A stretch of 64,000 bases of DNA from the NCBI RefSeq assembly GCF_002939865.1, contig NZ_MDEE01000001.1, positions 434,001 to 498,000 of the forward strand, read 5' to 3'. Both the position numbers and the translations under genes were made by a program. The notes under the pieces are model-generated. The model saw only the letters and a program-made list of their open reading frames with translations. It was not told where the DNA came from and ran no database searches. How positions within the stretch are numbered: position 1 is the first letter of the stretch; every line of letters begins with the position of its first letter. The DNA comes from Xanthomonas dyei. GTDB taxonomy: Bacteria > Pseudomonadota > Gammaproteobacteria > Xanthomonadales > Xanthomonadaceae. Below, piece by piece: positions 41,351 to 50,812 of this stretch.

Positions 41351-42543
41351 CAGAACACTCCTTGAGTAACGGCCGCAGGCATCAGTGCCGGCGCGCCTGG
41401 AACGCAGATGCGCAGGCCGAAGCCGTCGCCGCGCCGGGTTTGGATTTCCAGCTTCCCACCATACTGGCTGAGCCGCTCACGCATGCCGCGCAAGCCGTTG
41501 CCTGGCGCCACCGCATCGGCGCCATGGCCGTCGTCGCGGGCGTCGATCAGCACGGTGTCCGCGTCGCGTCGCACCTGGATCCACAGATTGCGCGCGCCGG
41601 CATGGCGCACCGCGTTGGTGATGATCTCCTGGGTGCAGCGCAGCAGCACGTGCGCACGCTCGGGGTCGTCCAGGGTCAGCGGTTGGGCGATATCCAAGTG
41701 GATGTCCAGCGAGGGGACCTGGGTCACCAGCGGGCGCAGCGCCGCCTCCAGATCGATGGCGCCGCTGTCGCGCAAATGGCTGACCGCCTCGCGCACATCG
41801 GTGAGCAGCAGCTTGGCCAGGGTGTGCGCCTGACGCACGTGTTCCTGCGCCTGGCCTTCGGTGATGTGACCGGCCACTTCCAGGTTGAGGCTGAGCGCGG
41901 TGAGATGGTGACCGAGCAGATCGTGCAGTTCGCGCGAGATGCGGGTGCGCTCGTTGATGCGCGCGCTTTCGGCCAGCAGCGCGCGGGTGGCACGCAGTTC
42001 GGCGTTGAGCCGGCGCTGTTCTTCGCGTGCCTCGGTCTGCTGCCGGGCGACCAGGCTGGTGACGAAGATGAACATCGAAAAGCCGCCGTACAGCAGCGAT
42101 TGCATCAGCGCGCCTGAGACCGGGAACCCCAGCAGCAGATGGTAGACCGGCAGCACCGCCAGTTGGCTCAGCACCAGCCACACCACGCCCACACGTAGCG
42201 GCAACAGCCAGGGGATCACCCCGGCCGCCACCATCATCAAGATACTGCCGAGGCCGGTTCGGGTGAGATAGCTGACCGCCAACGCGCAGACCGTGAGCAA
42301 GAGCAGGATGAGTCGGTCGTACCAATGCGCATGACCGCCACTGCTCAAGCCGCGCGTCAACCAGAAATAGCTGACACCGAAGCCGACGAAGAACGCCGAC
42401 ATCGTGGCCGCCTCCAGCACGCTGCGGTGGTCGCCATCTTCGGCAGGCGCCCAGTAGATGAACACCAACGGCATGGCGATCATCGCCCAGGTGAACAGGC
42501 CGGCGAAGCGCAGGACGCGCGTATGACTGAGGTATCCCAACAT
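41350..42543 (-). CDS. DesK-type sensor histidine kinase
   Basis: A 397-residue membrane kinase with six hydrophobic helices in the first 180 residues, a HisKA_3 dimerisation domain (ERTRISRELHDLLGHHLTAL, phospho-His near 215) and a HATPase domain (EIITNAVRHAGARNL, DDGHGAD, GNGLRGMRERL). No periplasmic sensor domain is obvious, so the membrane segment itself may sense, as in DesK for lipid fluidity. Partner is the NarL-type regulator that follows. Confidence 0.92.
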   Translation of the reverse strand: MLGYLSHTRVLRFAGLFTWAMIAMPLVFIYWAPAEDGDHRSVLEAATMSAFFVGFGVSYFWLTRGLSSGGHAHWYDRLILLLLTVCALAVSYLTRTGLGSILMMVAAGVIPWLLPLRVGVVWLVLSQLAVLPVYHLLLGFPVSGALMQSLLYGGFSMFIFVTSLVARQQTEAREEQRRLNAELRATRALLAESARINERTRISRELHDLLGHHLTALSLNLEVAGHITEGQAQEHVRQAHTLAKLLLTDVREAVSHLRDSGAIDLEAALRPLVTQVPSLDIHLDIAQPLTLDDPERAHVLLRCTQEIITNAVRHAGARNLWIQVRRDADTVLIDARDDGHGADAVAPGNGLRGMRERLSQYGGKLEIQTRRGDGFGLRICVPGAPALMPAAVTQGVF

Positions 42544-42774
42544 GCTGGCATCTTAGGCCCAAGCGCCGCCGCTGCCCTCTTGCCGGAAGTCATGCATGCA
42601 CGCGTTCGCCTGCACGCACCTGCCGGCCCGGCCGGATTTGCGCATCTGCGTTGCCCTGCGCGAAGGCGCCGTGCGCGCCGGGGAGCACGCGGCGGGTCGC
42701 CGCTTCAGGCCACGCATGTAATAATCCGACGCAGATCCGATTTCGGATCGAGAGCGTTACCCCACGGAGTCCCA

Positions 42775-43374
42775 ATGTCGATCGTCATCCGCGACGTGCG
42801 CGAGCACGAGCTCGATTCCGTCCTGGCCCTGAACAACAATGCCGGACTGGCGATCCTGCCGCTGGATTCAAACAAGCTGCAACGCTTCTACGAGCAGGCC
42901 GAATATTTCCGCGTCGCCGAGCGCGACGGCAACCTGGCCGGTTTCCTGGTCGGGTTCGGTAGCGGCAGTGCCCATGACAGCAGCAACTTCGCCTGGTTCC
43001 GGGACCGTCATCCGGAATTCTTCTACATCGACCGCATCGTGGTCGCCAGCCGCCGTCGCGGCGGCGGTGTCGGGCGGGCGTTCTATGCCGATGTGCAGAG
43101 CTATACCGAGCTGCGCTACCCGCAGCTGGCCTGCGAAGTGTTCCTGGACCACGGCGCCGATGCGGCGTTGCTGTTCCATGGCAGCTTCGGCTTCCGCGAG
43201 GTCGGCCAGAACACCATGCCCGACGTGGAGGTGCGCGCGAGCATGCTGATGAAGGACATGAGCAGCTATCCGTGGGTCAAGGAGACCTACGGCGGCAAGT
43301 TGCCCGAAGAATTGCCGTGGGTCGGCCGGCCGCGGCATGCCGCCGCCACCGACAACCCATCGACGGGGAGCTGA
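42775..43374 (+). CDS. GNAT-family acetyltransferase coupled to minCDE
   Basis: A 199-residue protein with an acetyl-CoA-binding motif A (FYIDRIVVASRRRGGGVGRAFYADV, Q/RxxGxG/A-type loop) and a typical C-terminal GNAT part (FLDHGADAALLFHGSFGFREVG). Substrate unknown. CGGAG precedes ATG 42775, and the minC GTG begins 2 bases after the stop, so it is likely the first gene of the min operon. A dyad GATCCGA-TT-TCGGATC lies at 42734-42749, with TGTAATAAT (extended -10-like) just before. Confidence 0.88.
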   Translation: MSIVIRDVREHELDSVLALNNNAGLAILPLDSNKLQRFYEQAEYFRVAERDGNLAGFLVGFGSGSAHDSSNFAWFRDRHPEFFYIDRIVVASRRRGGGVGRAFYADVQSYTELRYPQLACEVFLDHGADAALLFHGSFGFREVGQNTMPDVEVRASMLMKDMSSYPWVKETYGGKLPEELPWVGRPRHAAATDNPSTGS

Positions 43375-43376
43375 GC

Positions 43377-44123
43377 GTGTCGAGTGTGAATGTGGATTTT
43401 GAACAGGCCGGCGAACTCAAGATCGGCCAGGTGGGCATCGCCAACCTGCGCGTGCGCACGCTGGATGTGCCGCGCCTGGTGCAGGAAATGCGCGAGCGCG
43501 TGACCCGTGCGCCCAAGCTGTTCGGGCGGGCGGCGGTGATCCTGGATTTTGGCGGTCTGTCGCAGGTGCCGGACGTGGCCACCGCCAAGGCGCTGCTGGA
43601 CGGCCTGCGCGATGCCGGCGTGCTGCCGGTGGCGCTGGCCTATGGCACCAGCGAGATCGACCTGCTCTCCCAGCAGCTTGGCGTGCCGCTGCTGGCCAAA
43701 TTTCGCGCGCAATACGAGCCGACCGCGGTCAGCCCACCGCCTCCACCGCCGCCGCCGGCACGCGCCGAACCCGCAGCGCCGGCCGCGCGCCCGGCGCCGG
43801 GCCGCATGCAACGCAATGCGGTGCGTTCGGGTCAGCAGCTGTACGCGGAAAACTGCGACCTGACCGTACTCAATACGGTCGGCGCCGGGGCGGAGGTCAT
43901 CGCCGACGGCAGCATCCATATCTACGGTACCCTGCGTGGCCGCGCTCTGGCCGGCGCGCAGGGCAACCCGGACGCGCGCATCTTTTGCCGCGACTTCCAC
44001 GCCGAACTGGTCGCCATCGCTGGCCACTACAAGGTGCTGGACGATGTTCCCATGGACCTGCGTGGCAAGGCCGTCCAGGTCTGGCTGGAGCAGGATCAGA
44101 TCAAGATCGCTGCGCTTGATTGA
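43377..44123 (+). CDS. minC: Septum-site inhibitor MinC
   Basis: A 248-residue division inhibitor. The N-terminal FtsZ-inhibiting domain (1-105) is joined by a Pro-rich linker (a run of eight Pro near 120-128) to the C-terminal MinD-binding beta helix (about 145-248: NCDLTVLNTVGAGAEVIADG and IHIYGTLRGRALAGAQGN). Start GTG 43377 has GGGGAG six bases upstream. MinC with MinD blocks Z-rings at the poles. Confidence 0.96.
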   Translation: MSSVNVDFEQAGELKIGQVGIANLRVRTLDVPRLVQEMRERVTRAPKLFGRAAVILDFGGLSQVPDVATAKALLDGLRDAGVLPVALAYGTSEIDLLSQQLGVPLLAKFRAQYEPTAVSPPPPPPPPARAEPAAPAARPAPGRMQRNAVRSGQQLYAENCDLTVLNTVGAGAEVIADGSIHIYGTLRGRALAGAQGNPDARIFCRDFHAELVAIAGHYKVLDDVPMDLRGKAVQVWLEQDQIKIAALD

Positions 44124-44158
44124 CGCGGCCCAACCACAGAAATATTCGGAGAAATCCT

Positions 44159-44968
44159 TTGGCTGAAATCATCGTAGTCACCTCCGGCAAGGGCGGCGTC
44201 GGCAAGACCACCACCAGCGCGAGCCTGGCCTGCGGGCTGGCACGGCGCGGCAAGAAGGTCGCCGTCATCGACTTCGACGTCGGTCTGCGCAACCTGGACC
44301 TGATCATGGGCTGCGAGCGGCGCGTGGTGTACGACTTCGTCAACGTCGTGCATGGCGAAGCCACGCTCAAGCAGTCGCTGATCAAGGACAAGCGCTTCGA
44401 CAACCTGTACGTGCTGGCTGCCTCGCAGACCCGCGACAAGGATGCGCTGACCCAGGACGGCGTAGAAAAGGTGCTCAAGGACCTGGCCGCCGACGGCTTC
44501 GAGTACATCGTCTGCGACTCGCCGGCCGGCATCGAAAAAGGCGCGTTCCTGTCGATGTATTTCGCCGACCGCGCCGTAGTGGTGGTGAACCCGGAAGTGT
44601 CTTCGGTGCGCGACTCCGACCGCATCATCGGCCTGCTCGATTCCAAGACCCGCAAGGCCGAAGAAGGCAAGACGGTACCGGCGTTCCTGTTGCTGACCCG
44701 CTATAGCCCGGGCCGCGTGGAAGGCGGCGAGATGCTCAGCATCACCGACGTGGAAGAAGTGCTGGGGCTCAAGGCCATCGGCGTGATTCCCGAGTCCGGC
44801 GACGTGCTCAACGCCTCCAACAAGGGCGAGCCGGTGATCCTGGATGGCGAGTCCCCGGCCGGCCAGGCCTACGACGACGCGGTCGCACGCATCATGGGCG
44901 AAGAGCGCCCGATGCGATTCATATCCGTGGAGAAGAAAGGCTTCTTCAGCAAGCTGTTCGGAGGCTAA
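44159..44968 (+). CDS. minD: Septum-site ATPase MinD
   Basis: A 269-residue ParA-type ATPase with the deviant Walker [10 protein letters not shown] (10-18, signature Lys11), Walker B region [15 protein letters not shown], and the C-terminal amphipathic membrane helix ([16 protein letters not shown]). TTG 44159 is the start ([13 protein letters not shown]), with GGAG about 8 bases upstream; an upstream frame from 44120 overlaps minC. MinD recruits MinC to the membrane and oscillates with MinE. Confidence 0.97.
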   Translation: MAEIIVVTSGKGGVGKTTTSASLACGLARRGKKVAVIDFDVGLRNLDLIMGCERRVVYDFVNVVHGEATLKQSLIKDKRFDNLYVLAASQTRDKDALTQDGVEKVLKDLAADGFEYIVCDSPAGIEKGAFLSMYFADRAVVVVNPEVSSVRDSDRIIGLLDSKTRKAEEGKTVPAFLLLTRYSPGRVEGGEMLSITDVEEVLGLKAIGVIPESGDVLNASNKGEPVILDGESPAGQAYDDAVARIMGEERPMRFISVEKKGFFSKLFGG

Positions 44969-44970
44969 TC

Positions 44971-45228
44971 ATGGGCCTGCTCGATTTTCTCAAGAGCAAG
45001 AAAAACACCGCCGAGACGGCCAAGAACCGCCTGCAGATCATCATTGCGCAGGAGCGCAACCACCGTGGCGGGCCGGATTACCTGCCGCTGCTGCAGCGCG
45101 AATTGCTGGAAGTGATCAAGAAGTACGTCAACATCGACGCCGATGCGGTGCGGGTGGATCTGGTCAAGGACGGCGAGCACGACGTACTGGATATTTCAGT
45201 CGCCCTGCCGGAAGACGGCGACAAGTAA
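44971..45228 (+). CDS. minE: Cell-division topological factor MinE
   Basis: An 85-residue protein with the N-terminal membrane-binding and anti-MinCD region ([20 protein letters not shown]) and the C-terminal topological domain. It starts 2 bases after the minD stop and stimulates the MinD ATPase. A hairpin with a T-run follows after about 70 bases. Confidence 0.97.
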   Translation: MGLLDFLKSKKNTAETAKNRLQIIIAQERNHRGGPDYLPLLQRELLEVIKKYVNIDADAVRVDLVKDGEHDVLDISVALPEDGDK

Positions 45229-45300
45229 TGCGGTCGTTGCCGCCAGCGTGCAGCCCGTAGACGCTTGCGCGCTGTGTGGCGCCTCCGCATCGCCCTCCTG

Positions 45301-45326
45301 ACGGTACCGTGTTTGCACGGTGCCGT
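45301..45326 (+). terminator. Terminator of the min operon
   Basis: ACGGTACCGTG-TTTG-CACGGTGCCGT (one G-U pair) is followed by TTTTGGTTT. Its place argues that the next gene starts after it. Confidence 0.8.
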
Positions 45327-45383
45327 TTTGGTTTCTGTCCCACTGCGCGCCATTGCGGCGCGCCCGACCGCGAGCCACTGCGC

Positions 45384-45875
45384 GTGATTCCACATCCTGC
45401 TTCCGCATCCGATGCTTCCGCTGTGCTGTGCGTGGCCGATATCGGCCTGGACGCACCGGCGGCCTTGCTGGGCCGGTATGGCCTGCGCCTGCATCGCGTG
45501 GACGCGGGCGCAGCGATTCCAGGCAGTTTCTGGGGCGAACCGGAAGCGGGCATCATCGGCTGCGATGTCTATGTGCGCGACGACACGCCGGTGCATTCGA
45601 TGCTGCATGAAGCCGGGCACCTGATCGTGCTGCCTACCGACAAACGTGCCGCCGTACATACCGATGCCACCGATTCGGTGGACGAGGAAGACGCCACCTG
45701 TTACCTGCAGATTCTGCTGGCCGACCAGTTACCGGGCGTGGGCAGTGCGCGGCTGATGGCCGACATGGATGCCTGGGGCTATACCTATCGACTGGGGTCC
45801 ACCCGTGCCTGGTTCGAGCAGGATGCGGAGAACGCGCGCCGCTGGTTGCACGAACGCGGGCTGCTGCCGGTCTGA
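45384..45875 (+). CDS. HEXXH protein (possible metallopeptidase)
   Basis: A 163-residue protein with HEAGHLIVLP near residue 75, an HExxH zinc motif like that of the IrrE/ImmA-type domain, followed by acidic residues (TDSVDEEDATCYLQ) that could give a third ligand. No membrane segment. Start GTG 45384 is preferred because the min terminator occupies the DNA just upstream; a longer reading from GTG 45276 would run through that hairpin. Substrate unknown. Confidence 0.7.
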   Translation: MIPHPASASDASAVLCVADIGLDAPAALLGRYGLRLHRVDAGAAIPGSFWGEPEAGIIGCDVYVRDDTPVHSMLHEAGHLIVLPTDKRAAVHTDATDSVDEEDATCYLQILLADQLPGVGSARLMADMDAWGYTYRLGSTRAWFEQDAENARRWLHERGLLPV

Positions 45876-46061
45876 GCTGGCTGCATGATGGCGCGGTGTG
45901 CGCTGTGGCTCCTACCAATGGGCAAGACGCTTGCGTGGCTTGGGGTGCAGGCTAAGGACGACTGCCTGTGCCTGCGGATCACCGTGCGCGATCAACATGC
46001 CGTCGCAACGTGCGCCGTGCACTGCACCATCTTGCGATGCAGGCAGTGCGCACGCTGATGG

Positions 46062-47360
46062 CTATGCGTGTGGGGGCTCGATCGCGGCCACGGCACCGAA
46101 CAGATCCAGCGTTGCGACCGTGCCCTGCCCTGCATCGGATTCCAGGCTGAGCTTCCAGCCCAGGTGTTCGCACAGCCGGCCGATCAGCTCCAGTCCGATG
46201 CCGTTGCCTTGCCGTGCATTGCCGCGTGCCAGGCGTGCGTAGATCGCGCTGATTTCTTCCGGCGTCATGCCGTGGCCCGGGTCGGCAATGCGCACCACGC
46301 CGGGCGCCGATAGCGCGATTCGGATGATGCCGCGGTCGCTGTTTTCGATCGCATTGCGCAGCAGATTGCCGATGGCGGTCTGTACGATGGCGACCGGCGC
46401 GGTGAGGCTGCACGGCGGCAACGGCTCGATGACCAGCTGCAGATCCTTGTCTGCGCACAGATGCGCGTGGTCGGCGACGATGTCCGGAATCAGATGATCC
46501 AGCCGCAACGTATCGCTGCTGCGCACCAGCCGGCTTGGGTCTTTTGCCAGCACCAGCAACAAGGTGATCAGTTGCTCCACCGATGCGCTGGTCTGTGCGA
46601 TGCGCTGCAACTGGTGGCGCACCGCCGGCGGCGTGCCGGGCTGCTCCAACGCCAGTTCCACCGCATTGCCGATCACCGCGATCGGCGTGCGTAGCTCGTG
46701 GCTGGCGCTGTCGATGAAGGCGCGCTCGCGCTCGACGAACTGGCCGTTGCGCTCCAGATAATCGTTGAGCGCATCGGCGATGACGTACAGCTCGGCGCTG
46801 CCCTGCGCGTCCACCGTCACCTGTTGCGCACGCTGTTCCGGGCGCAGCGCACCGATGTCACGGGCCAGCTCCACCAACGGGCTCACCAGTCTGGCCATTG
46901 CATAGGCGCCCATCAGCAAGGTGATGCCGATCAACGCGACGCCGGCGGCCAACATCCAGCGGGTGAGGAATTTTTCCAGCGCTTCGAAATCGGTGATGTC
47001 CAGCACCAGCACCAGGCGCCCCGCATGCGGCGTGTCGCGCACCATCAACGCGCTCGGGCGGCCATCGACGTCGCGCTCATGCAGGCCGGGATGCAAGGTG
47101 CGTAACACCGGCGGCACGGGCTTGCTGCCATCGAGGCGATACAACCGCAAGGTGTCCGAATCCTGCCAGTGATAACCGGGACTTTGCGCGCTGCTGTCCA
47201 GGATGCTGTCCAGTTCCGAGTTGAGCAGCGAGCGCCACACGCCATGCTCGGCGCGCTCGTGCAGGTATTGCGCGGTGCCGAACACCGCCAACGTCATCAG
47301 CAAGGTGTAGCCGAACAACCACACCATGACCCGACGTCCCAACGGGCGCGGCTTAGCCAT
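46062..47360 (-). CDS. ColS-like sensor histidine kinase
   Basis: A 432-residue kinase: transmembrane helix about 10-30, periplasmic region, helix about 133-158, HAMP-like linker, HisKA box FIDSASHELRTPIAVIGNAVEL, and HATPase motifs (TAIGNLLRNAIENS, DPGHGM, GNGIGLELIGRL). ATG 47360 overlaps the regulator's stop by 8 bases. The pair resembles ColR/ColS of Pseudomonas and Xanthomonas, which respond to metals or envelope stress and control lipid A modification genes. The lipid A genes here lie divergently beside it, which fits. Confidence 0.88.
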   Translation of the reverse strand: MAKPRPLGRRVMVWLFGYTLLMTLAVFGTAQYLHERAEHGVWRSLLNSELDSILDSSAQSPGYHWQDSDTLRLYRLDGSKPVPPVLRTLHPGLHERDVDGRPSALMVRDTPHAGRLVLVLDITDFEALEKFLTRWMLAAGVALIGITLLMGAYAMARLVSPLVELARDIGALRPEQRAQQVTVDAQGSAELYVIADALNDYLERNGQFVERERAFIDSASHELRTPIAVIGNAVELALEQPGTPPAVRHQLQRIAQTSASVEQLITLLLVLAKDPSRLVRSSDTLRLDHLIPDIVADHAHLCADKDLQLVIEPLPPCSLTAPVAIVQTAIGNLLRNAIENSDRGIIRIALSAPGVVRIADPGHGMTPEEISAIYARLARGNARQGNGIGLELIGRLCEHLGWKLSLESDAGQGTVATLDLFGAVAAIEPPHA

Positions 47361-48069
47361 CGGCGCGATCGCTGCTCGTCGGTTCGCTGGCGCCATCGAG
47401 TTCTGCCAAACGGTAGCCAAGCCGTGGCAGGGTATGGATCAGCTTCTGCGCGAACGGGCCGTCCACGCTGCGACGCAGCTCGTAGATATGCGAGCGCAGC
47501 ATGTCGCCGTCGGGCGGGTCGTCGCCCCACAACGATTGCTCCAGGCGCTGCCGGGTGACGGCGGCCGGGCTGGCCTGCATCAACACCTCCAGCAATTTGC
47601 GGCAGGCCGGGTACAGGTGCAGCACCTGTCCGTCGCGGGTGGCCTCCAGGGTGGCCAGATCCAGGCGCAGATCGGCCACCTGCAACAGCTTGCCGCGGCG
47701 GCGGCCATTGGCACGCGCAAGCAAGGCCTCGATGCGCACTTCGAGCTCGGGCAGCGCGAACGGCTTGGTCAGGTAATCGTCCGCACCGGCGCGGAAGCCG
47801 GCGATCTTGTCCGGCAATTCGTCGCGCGCGGTGAGCATGATCACCGGCAGTTCGGACTGATGCTGCTCGCGCAGGCGGCGCAACACCTCCGGCCCGTCCA
47901 TGCGCGGCATCATCCAGTCCAGCACCAGCACGTCGTACTGCTGGGTGGTGGCCAGATGCAGGCCGGTGACGCCATCGGGCGCTGCGTCCAGGGTGTGCCC
48001 GCGCGCTTCGAAATAGTCGAACAGGTTGGCAACCATGTTGCGGTTGTCTTCGATGACCAGCAGCCGCAT
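47353..48069 (-). CDS. ColR-like OmpR-family response regulator
   Basis: A 238-residue regulator with a receiver domain (phospho-Asp51 in DVLVLDWMMP, Thr in MLTARD, Lys in LTKPF) and a winged-helix domain (about 130-225). MRLLVIEDNRNMVANLFDYFEARGHTLDAAPDG strongly resembles ColR. It is divergent from the glycosyltransferase gene by about 146 bases. The first gene of the kinase-regulator pair. Confidence 0.9.
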   Translation of the reverse strand: MRLLVIEDNRNMVANLFDYFEARGHTLDAAPDGVTGLHLATTQQYDVLVLDWMMPRMDGPEVLRRLREQHQSELPVIMLTARDELPDKIAGFRAGADDYLTKPFALPELEVRIEALLARANGRRRGKLLQVADLRLDLATLEATRDGQVLHLYPACRKLLEVLMQASPAAVTRQRLEQSLWGDDPPDGDMLRSHIYELRRSVDGPFAQKLIHTLPRLGYRLAELDGASEPTSSDRADG

Positions 48070-48215
48070 GGCGGTTTCCAGAACAGCCCGACAGGGACGG
48101 TGTGCGCATCCTAACCGAGCCGGGCCGAACCCGACCGCTCCAGGCGGCTCGGCGCGCGTTCCGACAAAACTCCGACCCGCTTGCCAGCTATCGTTCTGCC
48201 CCTTTTAATCAGGGC

Positions 48216-49949
48216 ATGCACGTGTCGCCTGCCAGCTCTGCCTCTCTCCCTCGTCGGCGCGCGCTGCTTGCCGCGTTGCTGCTGATCGTTGTCAGCCTGC
48301 TGGCCGGGCTCGGGCTACGCCAACCCAATCCGCCGGACGAGCCGCGCTTTGTGCTGGCCGCACGCACCATGGTCGAAAGCGGCCATTGGCTGCTGCCGCA
48401 CCGTGGCAGCGAGCTGTATGCAGAAAAGCCGCCGGTGTTCATGTGGCTGCAGGCGGCAAGCTATGAGCTGGTGCCGCACTGGTCTGTCGCGTTTCTGTTG
48501 CCCTCGCTGCTGGCCGCGCTGGCAACGCTGTGGCTGACCTGGGACATGACGCGCCGGCTGTGGAACCGGCGCGTGGCCGGCTACGCGGTGCTGGCGTTGT
48601 TTGCGGTGCTGCAGTTCGGCCTCATGGCCAAGCGCGCGCAGATCGACATGGTGCTGGTGGCGCTGACCACGCTGTCGCTGTGGGGGATGCTGCGGCATGT
48701 GCTGCGCGGGCCGGATTGGCGTGCGTGGACGCTGGGGTTGTTTGCCGCTGGCGTCGGCACGGTGACCAAGGGCGTCGGCTTCCTGCCGCTGCTGCTGTTG
48801 CTGCCATGGATGGCGTTGCCGCGCCGGCATTGGAGCGTGCTGCCGGCGCGTGCGCAGACCGGGCGCAGCTGGTTGCTGGTGCTGCCGGCATTTTTGGCTG
48901 GCACTGCAGTCTGGCTGGGGCCGCTGGGCATCGCCCTGCTGCATAGCGATAACCCGCAGTTGCATGCATACGCGCACGAGTTGCTGTTTAAGCAGACCGG
49001 CACGCGCTATGCGCACGCCTGGCATCACGTCAAGCCGTTCTGGTACTACTTGCAGGTGATCGCCACGCTGTGGCTGCCGGGCTGCCTGCTGTTGCCGTGG
49101 CTGTTGCCGGCATGGTGGCGCCGGCTGCGCCGCGGCGACCCGCGCTATGTGCTGCTGCTGGCGTGGAGCGTGCTGGTGCTGCTGTTTTTCAGTGCCAGCC
49201 CAGGCAAGCGCGAGGTCTATATCTTCCCGATGCTGCCCGCGCTGTGCATGGCGGCGGCGCCGTTGCTGGCCGGGCTGCTGCGCCGTCGCGGTGTGCGTGT
49301 GCTGCTCAACGGCTATGTGCTGCTGCTTGCGCTCGCCGGTCTGATTCTGGGTGGCGGCATCGCGCTGCATCTGCATTGGGCCGAAAACACCGCGTTGAAA
49401 CGCGGCATGGAGCTGGCGTCGTTGCAGTCGGTGGGGTTCTGGTTGATCGGTCTTGGCATCGTCGGCCTTGCAGTGATGGCGTGGTCGCGCGGCCGCCGCG
49501 CGGGCACCGCGGTGGTGGTCATGACCGCGGCGCTGTGGAGCGTGTACGGCCTGGGCTTGATGCCCGCGCTGGACCCTTACAGTTCGTCCGCGCGGCTGAT
49601 GCAGCGCGTCGGCCAGCGTATCGGCCCGGATGCCGAGCTGGGCATGCTGGCCTGGCGCGAGCAGAACCTGCTGCAGGCCGACCGCGCGGTGACCGACTTC
49701 GGCTTCAAGGCGAGTTGGCAGCAACAGTGGGACAAGGCAGGCCCGTGGCTTGCGCAGGCGCCAGAAAAACGTTGGTTATTCGTGCTCAAGCAGGCTGTAC
49801 CGGCATGTATCGATCCGGCGCAACGCATCGATATCGGCGAATCCAATCGCAATCAATGGCAATTGGTGCCGGGCACCGCGTGGCACGCCGGTTGCATCAC
49901 CACGGCGTCCGACACCGAACAAACCGGTAGCGATGGCGATACAGACTGA
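48216..49949 (+). CDS. ArnT-like membrane glycosyltransferase (GT39/GT83 type)
   Basis: A 577-residue protein with about 11-12 hydrophobic segments. PPDEPRFVLAARTMVESGHWLLP (the DE motif of the first periplasmic loop), YAEKPPVFMWL and SASPGKREVYIFPMLPAL are hallmarks of ArnT and related PMT-type transferases, which use polyprenyl-phosphate sugars at the periplasmic face. The sugar could be aminoarabinose or another; the arn synthesis genes are not here. It faces a ColRS-like system and precedes PAP2 and EptA genes, pointing to lipid A or LPS modification. Confidence 0.85.
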   Translation: MHVSPASSASLPRRRALLAALLLIVVSLLAGLGLRQPNPPDEPRFVLAARTMVESGHWLLPHRGSELYAEKPPVFMWLQAASYELVPHWSVAFLLPSLLAALATLWLTWDMTRRLWNRRVAGYAVLALFAVLQFGLMAKRAQIDMVLVALTTLSLWGMLRHVLRGPDWRAWTLGLFAAGVGTVTKGVGFLPLLLLLPWMALPRRHWSVLPARAQTGRSWLLVLPAFLAGTAVWLGPLGIALLHSDNPQLHAYAHELLFKQTGTRYAHAWHHVKPFWYYLQVIATLWLPGCLLLPWLLPAWWRRLRRGDPRYVLLLAWSVLVLLFFSASPGKREVYIFPMLPALCMAAAPLLAGLLRRRGVRVLLNGYVLLLALAGLILGGGIALHLHWAENTALKRGMELASLQSVGFWLIGLGIVGLAVMAWSRGRRAGTAVVVMTAALWSVYGLGLMPALDPYSSSARLMQRVGQRIGPDAELGMLAWREQNLLQADRAVTDFGFKASWQQQWDKAGPWLAQAPEKRWLFVLKQAVPACIDPAQRIDIGESNRNQWQLVPGTAWHAGCITTASDTEQTGSDGDTD

Positions 49950-50026
49950 ATGCTCGGAGTCGGTTAACGACTGAGCAACTTCAGTCCGACCGCTCTCCGA
50001 CATCCGGGTTTCGAAGATGCCGGGCA

Positions 50027-50812
50027 ATGACACAGGCCGACATCTTGATGAGCACGCTTCCCGTCCATGCGCCAGTTCTGGCGCGCACCGCCCGTGATGT
50101 GCAGGCGCGTTTCTTCGTTCGCCATCTGTGGATGCCGCTGGCGGGTGTGCTGTTGGTCAGCGCCTTGTTGATGGGCGCAGGCGGCGACCAGTGGATTGCC
50201 GATGCGTTGTACCGGCTGGAAGGCGGGCATTGGCTGCTCAAGGACCACTGGTTCACCAGCGGCGTGATCCATCGCGTCGGCAAATGGTTGAGCACGGCTG
50301 CGGGTGTCAGCGTCGTAATCCTGGCGGTGGTTGCCTGGTGCAAGCCGCGTTTGCGTGTGCTGCGTTGGCCGCTCACCTACCTGGCCGCATCGATCGCGTT
50401 GTCGACCTCGCTGGTGTCGTTGCTCAAGTCGTGGACGGCGATGGATTGCCCGTGGGATCTGAGCCGGTATGGCGGCACGCAGGCGATGATCGGCTTGTTC
50501 GAATCGCGCCAGGGCATTGCCGCGTCCGGTTGTTTTCCGGCCGGCCATGCCAGTGCCGGGTATGCGTGGGTCGCGCTGTATTTCTGTGCGTTGTCGCTGC
50601 GTCCTGCGTGGCGCTTCCCAGGTTTGTTGATAGGGTTGGTGGCAGGTCTCATTTTCGGCGTTGCGCAGCAACTGCGTGGCGCGCATTTCCTCTCGCACGA
50701 TGTATGGTCGCTGGCAGTGTGCTGGCTGACGGCACTGGCCTTGTACTGCGTGATGCTGGCGCGTCCGCATCGCGCGTCTGATTCGCTGTTGGCATCGGGG
50801 GATGCAGCATGA
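50027..50812 (+). CDS. PAP2-family membrane phosphatase
   Basis: A 261-residue protein with six hydrophobic helices and the three PAP2 motifs: KSWTAMDCPWDLSRYGG (motif 1), CFPAGHASAGYA (motif 2, PSGH-like) and RGAHFLSHDVWS (motif 3). Such enzymes dephosphorylate undecaprenyl pyrophosphate, lipid A or phosphatidyl lipids, or transfer phosphate to lipid A (LpxT). Its stop overlaps the eptA start by four bases (ATGA), so it is coupled to it. ATG 50027 is used; ATG 50048 is also possible. Confidence 0.9.
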   Translation: MTQADILMSTLPVHAPVLARTARDVQARFFVRHLWMPLAGVLLVSALLMGAGGDQWIADALYRLEGGHWLLKDHWFTSGVIHRVGKWLSTAAGVSVVILAVVAWCKPRLRVLRWPLTYLAASIALSTSLVSLLKSWTAMDCPWDLSRYGGTQAMIGLFESRQGIAASGCFPAGHASAGYAWVALYFCALSLRPAWRFPGLLIGLVAGLIFGVAQQLRGAHFLSHDVWSLAVCWLTALALYCVMLARPHRASDSLLASGDAA

